Notes: generated by a model from the sequence alone, not told the origin. A stretch of DNA of 64,000 nt from Chondrosia reniformis (GCA_947172415.1 OX359198.1:1209401-1273400); one strand, 5' to 3'. Shown: positions 11,488 through 23,968, numbered from the stretch's first letter. Numbers and translations are program-made.

Positions 11488-14400
11488 TTAATTATAATGT
11501 CCAACATGATGCATGTCATATAACTTCAATTGCTGTAGTTTCTCATAATAATCATCGTAGTACTGTTTTCCAAGAAGATTTAGTAGACAGTCCTGCAGAA
11601 GAATACATCAAAAATAATCATATACAAAGACAAGACCAGCAGTTAATTGATCACATGACATTTAGCAATGTAATGCTCTGCCACTTTGAAGAAGTCAAAT
11701 TGCTAAATTTCAATAGCAAAAAGACCTATTCCTCAAAAGTTTTCTATATTATATTTTACTCCCTGGATCATGTGATATTTTCTAAAATCTTGATCATTCT
11801 CCCTTACAATGAATATGCATACCTGAGTCTCAGCTTCCCCATCTAATTCTGGATCTGTTAGCTTGTAAGCTTCTACAAACAGCTCCTGGCCCAAAACAGA
11901 AACAAGCTCACATTTCAACAGTGCAATGTGTCCTTCTAACCGACTTCTAGGATTGACAACAGCCTCATCTAGAAAATGGCAAAATTTAATAACATTTTGA
12001 TAAAACCATTAATGCATACTGCATGCTATTCTATAAACTGTGACAGCTATTGTTCAGTGGCAGAACAACTTAGCCCTTCAGTGTGGTCCCAGTAATTACT
12101 TTTTTTGTGCTATTATGTAAAATGATGTATGTAAGTCTATAGACTAATAAGATGCATTGCAAACACACTCTTCCATGAAAACAAGTGCAGGCGTTTAGTA
12201 CATATGTATGGTATAGTATGTGTTTAGTACATATGGTATAGTTGAAAAAGGAAGGAAAGTAAAGTCAGTGTGAATCTATTCTCTTCCAAGGCTCAATAGG
12301 TTAATTATCCCTAATTAATAAGTCAATTAATAAGTCAGACTCTAGGGAATATTCAAAACTTAGCCTCATACAGATGTCAACCACATCTATATGAAAATGG
12401 AGTAGAAACTGGAGTGGTTTGGAAAGTGCAATTAAAATATTTGCATTTGTACTCTCCTACATATACATAGTAATGCAAATCCATGTGCAACATAATGTCT
12501 ATTTGATTACATTTTAAGACTCCAGTAAATTCAAAATTATCTATCTTCCCTCCCCATACCTAAGGAGACTGTATTCTGTACTGTCCCTATATACAACTAC
12601 CTATATAGATTGGGCCATGTAAAGAATATATAGCTATAATTTTATTCCACATAAATACGTATAACCATGAGAATTGCAATATGGTCTGGCCAGCAGAAAC
12701 TACCAATAATATTGGTACATGGGACAAGGGCCTTAAAGAAGTTACAACCTTGTAGGAAAGCCTCTTTGGGCTCTGCTGTAGACTCCCTAAACTGTTCTGG
12801 GGGTGGCAGGTGAAGAGTGGCATCAAGAATGGTCAACATGGAACTCATTTCTTCATCAACTGTCTCTGAGCTTTCTACATTATCCATGCACTTCTCCGAG
12901 GAACTGGAAGACGACAAATTTGACACTGCAGGAGATGGTGATAAGCGATCGGGTTCCTTGTCCACACCTTTGTTGTCATGACAACCAGAAGGTTTAGATG
13001 CATCCTGTTCAATAATGAGATTACCATCCACAGTTATCTACAAAAATAATTACGTTCCAGTTGTATATAATGTATGAGATTGTATATTTAAATTGGGAAC
13101 AGGAAGATGCACTGTACATGAATTCAAATTACCAAGTACTAGTAATTAAGGTTGGACAATATCTTAACAATTAATTCCTATACAATTTCTATATTTAGAT
13201 ACATACGTATATTACCATGCAGAGACTGAGACTGAGAACACCTTTATGTCCATTAAATAGTGAATACTATAATCAAGAAATTCATGCTACATTAAAGTTA
13301 GTTTAAGATGATTTCTAGAAAAAATTACATACGTATGTAACTTTATTCATACGATTTGCAATATTACGTATACGTTACAGTAGTTAGGCATAGAAAAATC
13401 CCGTGTGATGTAATTTGAGGTGCTGAGACGCCTCACACAAATAGAAACACATGTGAATTTCTTGATTTTCGGTATCCCATGTACATAGATAAGTTTACAG
13501 TATGTTCATTAAATAGTGAATATATGTATTACCAGGAAACAGCCATATCAATTAATAAAAAACCTTTGAATCAAAGGGACATACCACGTTGACTAAAGGT
13601 AGAGAACTTTCTGATATACACTGTCGCAGTTGTCTTGGAGAGATTGGTGATTCTACAGGTGCGCCACTGTTTAGATCTCTTGGAGAGATTGGTGATTCTA
13701 CAGGTGTGCCACTGTCTAAGACTCTTGGAGAGATTGGTGATTCTACAGGTGTGCCACTGTCTGATGACAACTTTGACTTCAGTATGATCCTGGGACCTTG
13801 CCATTTCCCCTGTCTCTTCTGTTTCTTCCGTCTTTGTCGTGCTGATGACAGAGACGAACCTTCCTCCTGCTAAGAAGACATACATACTGGTAAATATAGT
13901 GTTATCATTTCAATTTTAAAAAAATATTTTTATCAAAGACAATGTTTAAAAATTACTGTTAACTACAATGTTTAATTTATAGAATTATACATCTTTTCCT
14001 ATATAGGTTTTGGTTTATGTACATGCACATACATATATAACAGGTCAAAGGAGATATGTAGGGAGTTCCTAGGGAAGAGAGTAGGGTAATTGCCAGGTTT
14101 TAACAATATTCATATCATTTAATTAGATTCATTGCTCTTCAAAAGAGGATATATTGGTAATGGAGTCTTCACACAAATGTTGCACACTGTACTCCAACAT
14201 ACAGTTAATTACACATTCACACCACACACGTACAAATAGATACCTTCAAAGCAGGCGATTGTAAGATAGGATTCGAAACAGGAAGGCCATCTGTAAATTC
14301 CACACCGACTTTATGGCTTTGTAGCTCCTCTCTCAAAGATGGCGCCGAAGAGGATCTGTTAAGATGGTCTGAACCATCACTGGTACTGTTATTTTTTTGT

Positions 14401-17400
14401 TTTCCATTGCTTGGTCTGAGAGGTGAAGTTAACACTGAATCAGAAGCGGAACCCAGTTGGTTGAGAATCTTCTCAGCGGGCAGACAGCGGTGGTTGCTAT
14501 GGAGATTATCCTCTGATGCATCACTCTTACTTATTTGGCTGACTGCAGTGAGTGTCTGTGCATGTTCAGTTGAGGCAGCAGAGTTATGACGCTCTTGTTT
14601 GCTAGTCTGATCCGTCTCGATATTCTGTTCAGAAACTGCATCACAACATTTGTCATCAGAGCTACACTGACCACTACATTTAACATCACGTGATTGGACA
14701 TTTCTTTCAGAATCCTTGCCTGAAACATCTCTATCTTCCAGCACTGGAGTTTGACTCTGTAACTTTGATTTTCTTGAATTTGTACTAGTTTTTCGACTGT
14801 GGAAAGAGATGGGTAAAGCAGTTATCAACAAATCACAATGGGATGCCAGTTGAATGCAACCACTTTGGCTAATAATATCTTTAATAATATCTTTAATACA
14901 AATATCAACTTTATATATCAAATGTGTACTTAAATACACATGGATCCTTTGTTATGTAGAACACATTCTGTTTCCAACTGATGTTGGCTTTGTACAAGTT
15001 CCATTTTAACAGTATATAGAAAAATTTATCTAGTTGGGCTATAAACCATATGTACAACATTATTATATAAAATGTTATTATAGTATTATTATAAAGCATT
15101 GATTTATATACACTGCATTATTATAATTTTATACTAATTGCACTACTGTAGGTATACTATAGTATTGTAGAAGGTACAGAGAAATGAAGTGACAAATTAG
15201 TGTATACATTTGGTAATAATACTCAATTATAATTTGATGTTTTGGCCAAGGTTACATCTGGAAGCCATTTAATCTGCAAGCAGAGAAAGGGTCTAGCTGG
15301 TAGAGAAACACTGTTTGCTTCTACAGCACCCAGAACACAAGAAGACTGGATTAGTGGATACCGCAGGTCCTTACACTTGTTTCTGGGAAGCCTTCTCCAG
15401 AAATACTTTGATATGGTGCTTGACATAGGGTAGTCTTAGAATGTCCTGCACTGAAGGTCTGTTCTCAGCATTGTGGGCCAACATGACACGGATGAGCCTC
15501 CCCAGGTCTCCACTGTAGTGTTTAGGCATCTCAGGTAACTGGAGAGCAAGATAGTTACGTAATATTACACAATACATCAGTATATACATAATACATCATG
15601 TACCTCTACCTAATAATATAAAAATAATACATCATGTACCTCTACCTAATAATATAAAAATAATACATCATGTACCTCTACCTAATAATATAAAAATAAT
15701 ACATCATGTACCTCTACCTAACAGTACATGAATAATCTATTAAACCTAGTGAGAGCTATGGATGAGAATTTTCTCCTTTTCCTTTTCTAGACAGCTGTTT
15801 CTGGGAATTTCACCCTTCATCAGTGACCCTGGGAGTCTTGTATTATTGTATGTATTTATATACCAGTATAGAGGCATATGAATTTATATACCTTTCCACT
15901 GACTACCAGAGCCATTAGAGCACGTATACCTTTAGCTACAAAAGCATGCTTCAACGTGGCCATCTCATACACACAGCAACCTATATACACATATATACAC
16001 ACAGCAACCTATATACACATATATACACACAGCAACCTATATACACATATATACACACAGCAACCTATATACACATATATACACACAGCAACCTATATAC
16101 ACATATATACACACAGCAACCTATATACACATATATACACACAGCAACCTATATACACATATATACACACAGCAACCTATATACACATATATACACACAG
16201 CAACCTATATACACATATATACACATAGCAACCTATATACACATATATACACACAGCAACCTATATACACATATATACACACAGCAAACTATATACACAT
16301 ATATACACACAGCAACTTATATACATATATATACATACATACATATACGTACAGGTTGTCCAGACCGGACATTGCAATCAGTAATAGGTTAGCACTCGCA
16401 GCTACCATGCATTTGAACAAACTTTCACACTAGAATGACATCACCATGCAGTGATAACCTTTTACCGATTACCGATTGCAATGTCCGGACTGGACAACCG
16501 ACCCAAAAAGTACTGTACCAAACTGGTATCATACAAAGTACTGTGTTTCAGAATAGCACTTTTCTATCTAATGTTCGCACACACACACACATGCACACAC
16601 ACACACACGCACACACACACACACGTACCTAGTGACCATATGTCAGACTTTTGGTTGTAAGGCTGGTCTTTAAAGATCTCTGGACTCATGTAGTATGGGG
16701 TGCCAATTAGAGTGTGTGCCAAATCTGAGGTGTTATCCAGAACTCGAGCTATTCCCAGGTCTCCAACCTAGACCACATTAAAGTGTTTAGATGTACACAC
16801 ATTCAAGGATTCACACCAGAATATCAAGATAAAGAACAAGACAAAGATTCCAACCTTAATGATGTCAGCTTTTGTGAGGAAGATGTTTTGCGTTTTGAGG
16901 TCCCTATGCAGTATCTTGTTCTGATGAAGATACTGCAATGCCAGAGCTATCTGCACAAACCACTCAATCACCTGATCCTCAGGAAGGAACACCTAAGCGG
17001 AGATGCTTGATAAATGACACAGAATTCAGATGGCTCATTTTTAGTCTTTTGAAAGTCTAAAGATTCAGTTTGTTTCTTAAGAATCTGACGTTTTGGGTCT
17101 TCTGCTTCTGCAATGACAGCGACATCAGTCACTGAAGAAGACCCCCAGGGTTGAAATGTGCAATTTTTAAGAAATACATTGTGTCGCTAGACGCTCAAAA
17201 GACTAAAGATGAACCATCTCAAAGATACGTAAATTTGGTGTGGTTAGAAGAAATCCCTATCATCTAAAAGACTTCAGCATTTATGAATGATTACTACAGT
17301 ACTTTTTCGGTTGTCCAGACCGGACAGTGCAATTGGCAATCGGTTATCCCCGCCGCATACATGGTGATGTTATTCTAGTAGGAAAGTTTGTTCAAATAGT

Positions 17401-18834
17401 AGTCATGAGTTACTGATTGCAATGTCGGGTCTGGACAACCGACCCAAAAGTACTGTATTACTAATCCTATACAATATATGAGATAATAACACATGAAAGG
17501 GGACAGTCAATAGATGTTAATAGGATCATGTGAGGGAGTTAATTGCACTGAACCTATTCAAAGGCTATGATGTGTGTAATCACTGGGAGATATAATATTA
17601 AAATGACACATGCAAAAGATATGCACTAGGCCCAGCCAGGGCTCATAAATCACTATCTAACATACACACATTATGATAGTTCTATCCAGTTAGAAACTGT
17701 ATACATGGCTTTATCAGGAAAAAAATGTCTCCATTCTCAATCAATCAATTTTTAGTCATCTGATATGATGACCAATCTACTGGAACAATTAAGAGCACAA
17801 ATTACTTACTCCTTTTTGAGACTTTAATCTGCTGCACATGTCACCTCCTTCACAGTACTGCATCACAATATGAAGGGCACCCAACTCATCCTGAAAGGAC
17901 TCCCTGTAGGACACTATATTGGGATGCTGCAGTCTGCTGAGTAAAATGGCTTCCTGTTCTGCTGCAGTGCGATTCTTTTCACTTAAGCCAATCATTTTCA
18001 ATGTCTTCATCACATGCTATTTGGGAATTCAATTAAAGGCACAGTTATATAGAACAGATAACCAATAAACCTATTCAAAAGCAAACATTATGATTTTATG
18101 TCGACTATTGTGTGCTGACAAGGGGAAATTTAGAAATTTGTAATGGAAATACTGAGTTAAATATGTGATCAGTGAATGAGTATGAGCAGTGTGGCCAACT
18201 CTAACTCAGAGATGATGTTTTTAGAGTAAGGAACTAATTAAAACCTATAGCTTTGGATGAGGATATAAGAGTCTTCTCCTTTTACTTTTCTTCTTCTCCA
18301 CTAGGCCAGACAGCTAATTCTGGGAATTCCACCATTCTTTAGTGACCCTGGGAATCTTTGTCTTCTTGTTGATCTTTTTGCGAGTTTTTATGTGTACAAT
18401 TAGTATTATAACTAACATTACTACGTCCATGGCTTACAAATGGGTAGCTGGCCTTTGGTATATCAGACACTAAATTTAGTCTTTAGCAGTAAACTACGGC
18501 ATACATTGACTCATATAATGTCTGCAGGTGGTACACGAGCCCGTCTCCTCCACTTGCAGCGCATTAGTATATGGTGTAATTAGTGCTAGAAACATACGCT
18601 GCATGCGACAACGCTCGGACGTCATGTACTTAAAGCTTCATTTTAAAAACAAGTATCCTTCCTTAGAAAGATGTAAAAGAGCTGAAGGTTGATATTCTAA
18701 CCTACCATCTTTGGAGTGGATTTCTTATCTTTTCTGTGCTTAACCAGAAAGACTTCGCCATAAGAACCCTTTCCAATGCCTCGAATAACATGATAATCTC
18801 CTAATCGTCCGCTAACTATCCTCTTGTCCGCCAT
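11488..18834 (-). CDS. NEK4/NEK1-like serine/threonine protein kinase, complete
   Basis: NIMA-related kinase; family members act in cilium, cell-cycle and DNA-damage control. Exons in transcript order: 18834-18706, 18016-17810, 16992-16855, 16767-16629, 15980-15892, 15538-15375, 14796-14244, 13869-13585, 13037-12749, 11968-11823, 11592-11488. They total 2244 nt with all phases matching: 747 residues plus TAA. The start ATGGCGGACAAG precedes the glycine loop IGKGSYGEV (residues 20-28). The catalytic lysine is in HVMKTL (Lys47), the catalytic loop is HRDLKTQN (141-148), the metal-binding motif is DLG (161-163, as in NEK4 rather than DFG), and GTPYYMSPE follows. The kinase domain ends near residue 285. 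The linker is Ser-rich with three 15-residue repeats (about 510-554), and the last exons carry a conserved NEK1/NEK4-type tail ([20 protein letters not shown]). Its start lies 341 bp from a divergent propeller gene. Confidence 0.93.
13633..13770 (-). repeat. Three in-frame 45-bp repeats in kinase exon 8
   Basis: Each unit encodes [15 protein letters not shown] or a close variant ([15 protein letters not shown]). Ser-Pro-Arg and Ser-Pro motifs are typical substrates of proline-directed kinases, so the linker may be a phosphorylation array. The repeat preserves the frame. Confidence 0.9.
15585..15725. repeat. About 40-bp tandem repeat in kinase intron
   Basis: Three to four copies of AATACATCATGTACCTCTAC followed by CTAATAATATAAAAAT lie between kinase exons 15375-15538 and 15892-15980. 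Confidence 0.85.
15757..15845. mobile_element. MITE-like element, family 3 (partial)
   Basis: Recognised by GACAGCTGTTTCTGGGAATT followed by TCACCCTTCATCAGTGACCC. Related copies are at 18247-18385, 61103-61255 (inverted) and 63848-63985, with a fragment near 42915. Confidence 0.6.
15969..16330. repeat. 28-bp satellite that repeats the kinase exon-5 splice acceptor
   Basis: About 13 copies of a 28-bp unit, plus strand ACACAGCAACCTATATACAC plus ATATATAC. On the kinase (minus) strand each unit reads GTATATAG then GTTGCTGTGTGTAT, that is, the 3' splice site of exon 5 plus its first coding bases. The real exon begins at 15980 inside the 3'-most copy. Confidence 0.9.
16354..16518. mobile_element. 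MITE with GGTTGTCCAGACC terminal inverted repeats, family 2
   Basis: Left end GGTTGTCCAGACCGGACATT and right end AATGTCCGGACTGGACAACC form near-perfect terminal inverted repeats about 146 bp apart. The right-hand flank continues GACCCAAAAAGTACTGTA. It lies in the kinase intron between 15980 and 16629. No coding sequence. Confidence 0.8.
16577..16625. repeat. CA dinucleotide repeat
   Basis: Imperfect (CA)n immediately downstream (in kinase direction) of the exon 16629-16767 donor site. Confidence 0.9.
17028..17263. mobile_element. Foldback MITE-like element, family 1 (variant)
   Basis: GGCTCATTTTTAGTCTTTTG at the left is answered by CAAAAGACTAAAGATGAACC on the right, around a GAAGAAGACCCCCAGGGTTG core. 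The right edge GGTTAGAAGAAATCCCTATC matches family edges elsewhere. Within a kinase intron. Confidence 0.65.
17296..17457. mobile_element. MITE, family 2, best-preserved copy
   Basis: Terminal inverted repeats extend about 40 bp: CAGTACTTTTTCGGTTGTCC on the left and GGACAACCGACCCAAAAGTA on the right, internally reaching GCAATTGGCAATC/GATTGCAATG. An eroded copy sits near 25106-25250. Confidence 0.8.
18247..18385. mobile_element. MITE-like element, family 3
   Basis: Contains GGATGAGGATATAAGAGTCT, CCAGACAGCTAATTCTGGGA and TGGGAATCTTTGTCTTCTTG. Located in kinase intron 1. No reading frame. Confidence 0.6.
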
Positions 18835-19175
18835 ATTGTTTGGATACAGGGCTATTACAGTACTAGCTAGCTAAAGGTAGTTTACATTACGACTTTAGAT
18901 CAAAGGATTGACATGTACAGTTCGCTTTTACGTGCAGACGGCACACCTTCTTTAGATATAGTGTAACTGATAGCACACATGTACAGTAGCAAGGTCTAGC
19001 AACAAAAATCCTGGCCGTCCCAGATACGACGTCACTAAAAAGTGTTAAAGCTCAACAATAAAAAGTACAACCAGTACGTATACAACAATAAGCCTTTAAA
19101 AGAGAAATTGTATCCTCGGGGCGGAACTGTTTAAAAACTTGACCGATTTATACTTGTAGGCAATATAGAAAAAAA
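18835..19175. promoter_or_regulatory. Divergent intergenic region, kinase and propeller 1
   Basis: The kinase start (18834, minus) and propeller gene 1 start (19176, plus) are 341 bp apart, head-to-head, so core promoters for both must lie in or near this span. No TATA box is assigned. Parts are conserved upstream of the other propeller genes (for example TAGTGTAACTGATAGCA and CTAAAAAGTGTTAAAGCTCA), which suggests shared regulation of the three paralogues. Confidence 0.55.
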
Positions 19176-20540
19176 ATGGCGGAAATGGGAAGCAGAGTTA
19201 GCGAAGATAAGATGCATCCTATATTTAATAAGGTAGGATAATGTTGAGGTCTCTGTAGTATGTGGTTGAAGAATACAGCAGTTAATTGGTCGTGCACGCG
19301 CGGGTTTTGAGTGTAGAACTAAATATGGGGAGTTATGTTTCATCTTAAACTGATGTTGTGATGTGATGTTGTGGATCCAATGTTTTACGTAATTAGCGAT
19401 CTTAATCTTTAAATACACATTTTTCCAATTTTACGAAAATCTGCATTTTACTATAGATCTTATTCTTGTATGAGATTTTATAAGAGAGCTTTACTGTTGC
19501 GATGTGGGTACATGATAATGTCCTTGAGCAAATAAATGTTTCTGAGTGGACTTTGAACTTTGAACTTTGGCATTTACATCATTTTTCTTATTCTACAGAT
19601 GAGAAAGGATTTTGACCCAAAAATGGTGTCTTTGCCTGTAAGGGAAGTTGAATTGAACATTACTGACAGACTAAATTTCATGTCCCTCTGTCAGACCGGT
19701 TTGACTGTATCTGTTGATTTGTGCAACATGGCATATGTGCTGGATGCTGAATTTAAAGTGGTGTCCCAGTTTTCAGTGGGTGAATATGATATCCTAGCAA
19801 TGTGTCAAGATTACTGTGGGACTATATATGTGATAGCTTTAACTGGTTATGGAGAAAATACAAGTAGTAGTATTACAAGATTCAATCAAAATGGCAAAAA
19901 GCTACCCGAAGTCATCTTACCTCCAACTCTCCAGGAAAAGAATATTCTGGTTACATCTATTTGTACTGGCCCTGGAAACAATATGTATTGCAAGATCACT
20001 GGTTTAGATGGAGTTGAAAGAAAAATGGAATCCTTCATCTGTAGAGTTTGCTGTAAATCCAACAGTTCAACTATCATTAGGGAAGAAATGCCATTTTATT
20101 GTGATGTTGATGATATACCTTGCGAAGCTATGAATGGAATTATGTGTCATTCAGATGGCAACATATACGCTCCCAAAGCTACAGGCATTTCAATATTCAA
20201 CGGAGAGGGGGAGAAATTAAGAGATATTGCAACACAGGAAATGGACTTTCCTATTGCCGACTATGATGATGATTATTCTGACAAAGAAAGCGATGATTTA
20301 TCAGATGGTTCAGGCTATATTTTGAGAAGTAGCTTAAACGGCCACCTCTTCTTGTCCAAAACGAGGAGCTCACTTATTAAGATCCTTTCCTTGGAAGGAA
20401 CTTTATTGGGTACCATTAATTTAGAAGAAGCTGAAACAAGTTCTAATAACCACTTAATCGGAATGGATGTCACTTCTGATGGTTACCTCCAAGTCTGTAG
20501 AGTGATTGATGACAGTGTTATTAAAGTGTTTTTCTATTAA
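19176..20540 (+). CDS. NHL-like six-repeat propeller protein, paralogue 1
   Basis: Two exons, 19176-19232 and 19599-20540, give 332 residues. Exon 1 encodes a 19-residue leader starting MAEMGSRVSEDKM; the intron is bounded by AAG/GTAGGA and CTACAG/ATGAGA. Six spaced repeats with a G-x-x-hydrophobic-aromatic core are visible: TGLTV (about 52), CGTIYV (92), GNNMY (145), DGNIY (205), NGHLF (266) and DGYLQ (313). The pattern fits a small NHL or SMP-30-type beta-propeller. An acidic Asp/Ser stretch (240-255) interrupts the region between repeats 4 and 5. There is no signal peptide, membrane segment or RING/B-box, so it is probably cytosolic. I do not recognise a named family; the propeller assignment is inference from repeat pattern. 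Confidence 0.85.
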
Positions 20541-21852
20541 TTTTTCTTGTAATTATAAATATTGATTTATAGTGTTAACTATTACTTTCTATTACTGTAT
20601 TTTGATTAATTAAAATTGTTACACATGTACATAAAAATTAAAATGTTATTTTTATATGGGTATGTCATATATATACCATTTAAATGGCCATGGAGCAGTT
20701 ATATATGAGTTGGGTGTAATTAAATTAAATGTTTAAAAGTTGAATTATAATTGTCATTAAATAACATCTCCAAATAGTAATGTTCAATCACTTTACTATT
20801 ATACAATCTTAAATGAACTGATCACTCAATCTTTGTATATATATATTAATGCATAGTTATTCTATTTAATAAGACAATGGTACAATGGTACATTAGATGA
20901 TTGTCCGTACATGCAGTTAATTGCTCTGTATGTAAATCAGTTTCTGCATAGCAGATCATTGGCCATGGGCTATAGAAGAAATATATATAACGCTACTAGC
21001 TATAGCCCTTATATATCAAATATCAAATCCAGGTACAGCTAACCATATACAGAAGTGGCATACTGAAAATTAAGTTACTTATCTATACAAACACTTTTGT
21101 GTTTGGGTGCACCAATTTCAGTATGCCACTTCTAATTAGCTGCAACTTTCACAATCACTGTCTTGTTCTGATACTTTTTCCAGATGATATGCTGTTGCAA
21201 CATTGGCCACCCCTACTTCTAACTTCATTTTTAATGTCTTTATTCATTGCCTTTTGTTAAATATGGGCATCCATTTTTTTCGGTTAACCTTATACTTAGG
21301 AGTACTGCCTGTTCAAAGGCTATATATAGATGTGTGACACAGATAATCACTGGGAGACATATTAAAATGACACATGCAAAAGATATATATCTTATTTATG
21401 ATATGTATTTAAAGCACAAATCCCTTAGCTAATTATTTATCATAGAGCATGCACGTACCCACCTCTCACCAACCCCATGTATACTATATACCTAGCTAGT
21501 TGTTAACTCCAGAAGAGTAATGAACTTCCAAGTACTATTTATCATGACTTTCCTTTGTATAATGTGACTTTATAAAGCTGAACTGGTTGGGCCATCCTTA
21601 TTAATCTTTGTATGGCATGTCACAAAAATAAACAATCATTATTATTAATATTCGTAGGCACTAGGTTCACCCAGGGCCCATGAATCAATATGTAGCATAT
21701 ATACATTATAATAGATACATAGTTCTATCCAGTTAGAGTCTGTATACATGGCTTTATCAGGAATAAAATGTCTCCATTCTCAGTCAATCAATTTTTAGTC
21801 ATCTGATTATGAAACCAATCTACTGGTACAATTAAGAGCACAAATTACTTAC
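20541..21852. other. Spacer of tandem unit, repeats only
   Basis: 3' flank of propeller 1. It contains the MITE family 4 copy at 21045-21245 and, from about 21304, sequence homologous to the kinase intron at 17540-17800, which marks the start of tandem unit B. No gene seen. Confidence 0.6.
21045..21245. mobile_element. Foldback element, family 4
   Basis: CAGAAGTGGCATACTGAAA and TTTCAGTATGCCACTTCT form the fold. The right flank carries TACTTCTAACTTCATTTTTA, shared with 24445-24655 and with the large palindrome at 32389-32762. Confidence 0.7.
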
Positions 21853-22059
21853 TCCTTTTTGAGACTTTAATCTGCTACACATGTCACCTCCTTCACAGTA
21901 CTGCATCACAATATGAAGGGCACCCAACTCATCCTGAAAGGACTCCCTGTAGGATACTATATTGGGATGCTGCAGTCTGCTGAGTAAAATGGCTTCCTGT
22001 TCTGCTGCAGTGCGATTCTTTTCACTTAAGCCAATCATTTTCAATGTCTTCATCACATG
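21853..22059 (-). pseudogene. Orphan duplicate of kinase exon 2 (intact)
   Basis: A 207-bp copy of kinase exon 2 (17810-18016), exactly the same length, with an uninterrupted frame from [11 protein letters not shown] to LKSQKG, and with both splice sites kept (ATAG before, GTAAGT after). Its encoded protein appears the same as the real exon over its length. It lies upstream of the kinase start with no exon 1 nearby: the equivalent of about 18110-18870 is missing from this unit. It is therefore probably not expressed as kinase, unless an unseen upstream exon splices into it. Confidence 0.85.
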
Positions 22060-22555
22060 CTATTTGGGAATTCAATTAAAGGCACAGTTATATAGAACAG
22101 ATAACCAATAAGCCTATTCAAAAGCAAACATTACGATTTCATGTCGACTATTAACGTACTAGGTTTACATTACATTAGGTGGATTGACACATGATGTAGT
22201 TCACTTTTACGTGCATGTGCATGCAGACGGTCACAAAATGACAAGCCTTTATTTAGATAGACCTATAGTGTAACTGATAGCATACATGACAACATATATA
22301 TATGCTACAGTAGTCTGATGAAATCAGTCCCTTTTATTGCGCAATCACCGCTAGTAGCAAGGTCAGCACTAAAATCCTGGCCGTCACTAAAAAGTGTTAA
22401 AGCTCAACAATAATAAGCTCTTTAAAAAAGAAATTGTGTCCTCAGGGGTCGGAACTGTTCGCTTTCGGCCACAACGTACGTTAACCTGGATATAGCATGA
22501 ATATAACCTTATAGGAGCTAACCACAACTATTGTATGGGGCCATATAGAACAAAA

Positions 22556-23968
22556 ATGGCGGAAATAGGAAGCAGAGTTAGTGATGGTCAAGGGAATCCA
22601 ATATTTAATAAGGTAGGATAATGTTGAGGTCTCTGTATTATGTGGTTGAAGAATACAGCAGTTAATTGGTCGTGCACGCGTGGGTTTTGAGTGTAGAGCT
22701 AAATATGGGGAGTTATGTTTCGTCTTAAACTGATGTTGTGATGTGACGTTGTGATGTGATGTTGTGGGCCCATTGTTTTACGTTATTAGCCATCTTAATC
22801 TTTTAAATGACATTTTTCCAATTTTACGAATATCTGCATTTTACTATAGATCTTATTCTTGTATGAGATTTTATAAGAGAGCTTTAATGTTGCGATGTGG
22901 GTACATGATAATGTCCTTGAGCATGTTTCTGAGTGGACTTTGGACTTTGGCATTTACATCATTTTTCTTATTCTACAGATGAGAAAGGATTTTGACCCAA
23001 AAATGGTGTCTTTGCCGGTAAAGGAAGTTGAATTGAACACTACTGACAGACTAAATGTCATGTCCCTCTCTCAGTCCGGTTTGACTGTATCTGTTGGTTT
23101 GTGCAACATGGCATTTGTGCTGGATGCTGAATTTAAAGTGGTGTCCCAGTTTTCAGTGGGTGAATATGATATCCTAGCAATGTGTCAAGATTACTGTGGG
23201 ACTATGTATGTAGCGGCTACAAATTATGGGGTAAATTCAGGTAATGGTATTACAAGATTCAATCAAAATGGCAAAAAGCTATCCCAAGTCATCTTACCTC
23301 CAACTCTCCAGGAAAAGAATACTCTAGTTACATCTATTTGTACTGGGCCTGGAAACAATATGTATTACAGGATCACTAGTGTACATGCAGTTGAAAGAAA
23401 AATGGAATCCTTCATCTGTAGAGTGGGTTGTAAATCCAACAGTTCAACTGTCATCATGGAAGAAATGCCATTTTATTATGGTGTTGATGATGTAGCTTCC
23501 GAAGCTATTAATGGAATTATGTGTCATTCAGATGGCAACATATACGCTCCCAAAGCTACAGGCATTTCAATAATCAACGGAAAGGGGGAGAAATTAAGAG
23601 ATATTGCAACACAAGAAATGGACTTTTCTACTACCGACAATGATGGTGATTATTCCGATGATGATGATTCTGATGATGATTATTCTGATGATGATGATTC
23701 TGATTTTAGTGATAGTGATATAGGTGTACCAGAGGCATCAGGCTATATTTTGAGAAGTAGCTTAAACGGCCACCTCTTCTTGTCCAAAACGAGGAGCTCA
23801 CTTATTAAGATCCTTTCCTTGGAAGGAACTTTATTGGGTACCATCAATTTAGAAGAAGCTGAAACAAGTTCTAATAACCACTTAATCGGAATGGATGTCA
23901 CTTCTGATGGTTACCTCCAAGTCTGTAGATTGATTGCTGACAGGGTTATTAAAGTGTTTTTCTATTAA
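22556..23968 (+). CDS. NHL-like six-repeat propeller protein, paralogue 2
   Basis: Exons 22556-22612 and 22979-23968 give 348 residues. The leader is MAEIGSRVSDGQGNPIFNK, and the same six-repeat pattern as paralogue 1 is present. The main difference is a much longer acidic insertion, residues about 239-267, an Asp/Ser run with repeated DYSDDDDSD units encoded by a GATGATGATTCT-like microsatellite. The rest, including RSSLNGHLFLSKTRSSLIKI, is nearly unchanged. It lies about 3.4 kb downstream of paralogue 1 in the same orientation. Function unknown. Confidence 0.85.

Noticed and set aside
15878..16392. Plus-strand repeat frames (Tyr-Ile-His-Thr type)
   Set aside because: They read the 28-bp satellite; the true coding strand here is minus (kinase exon 5).
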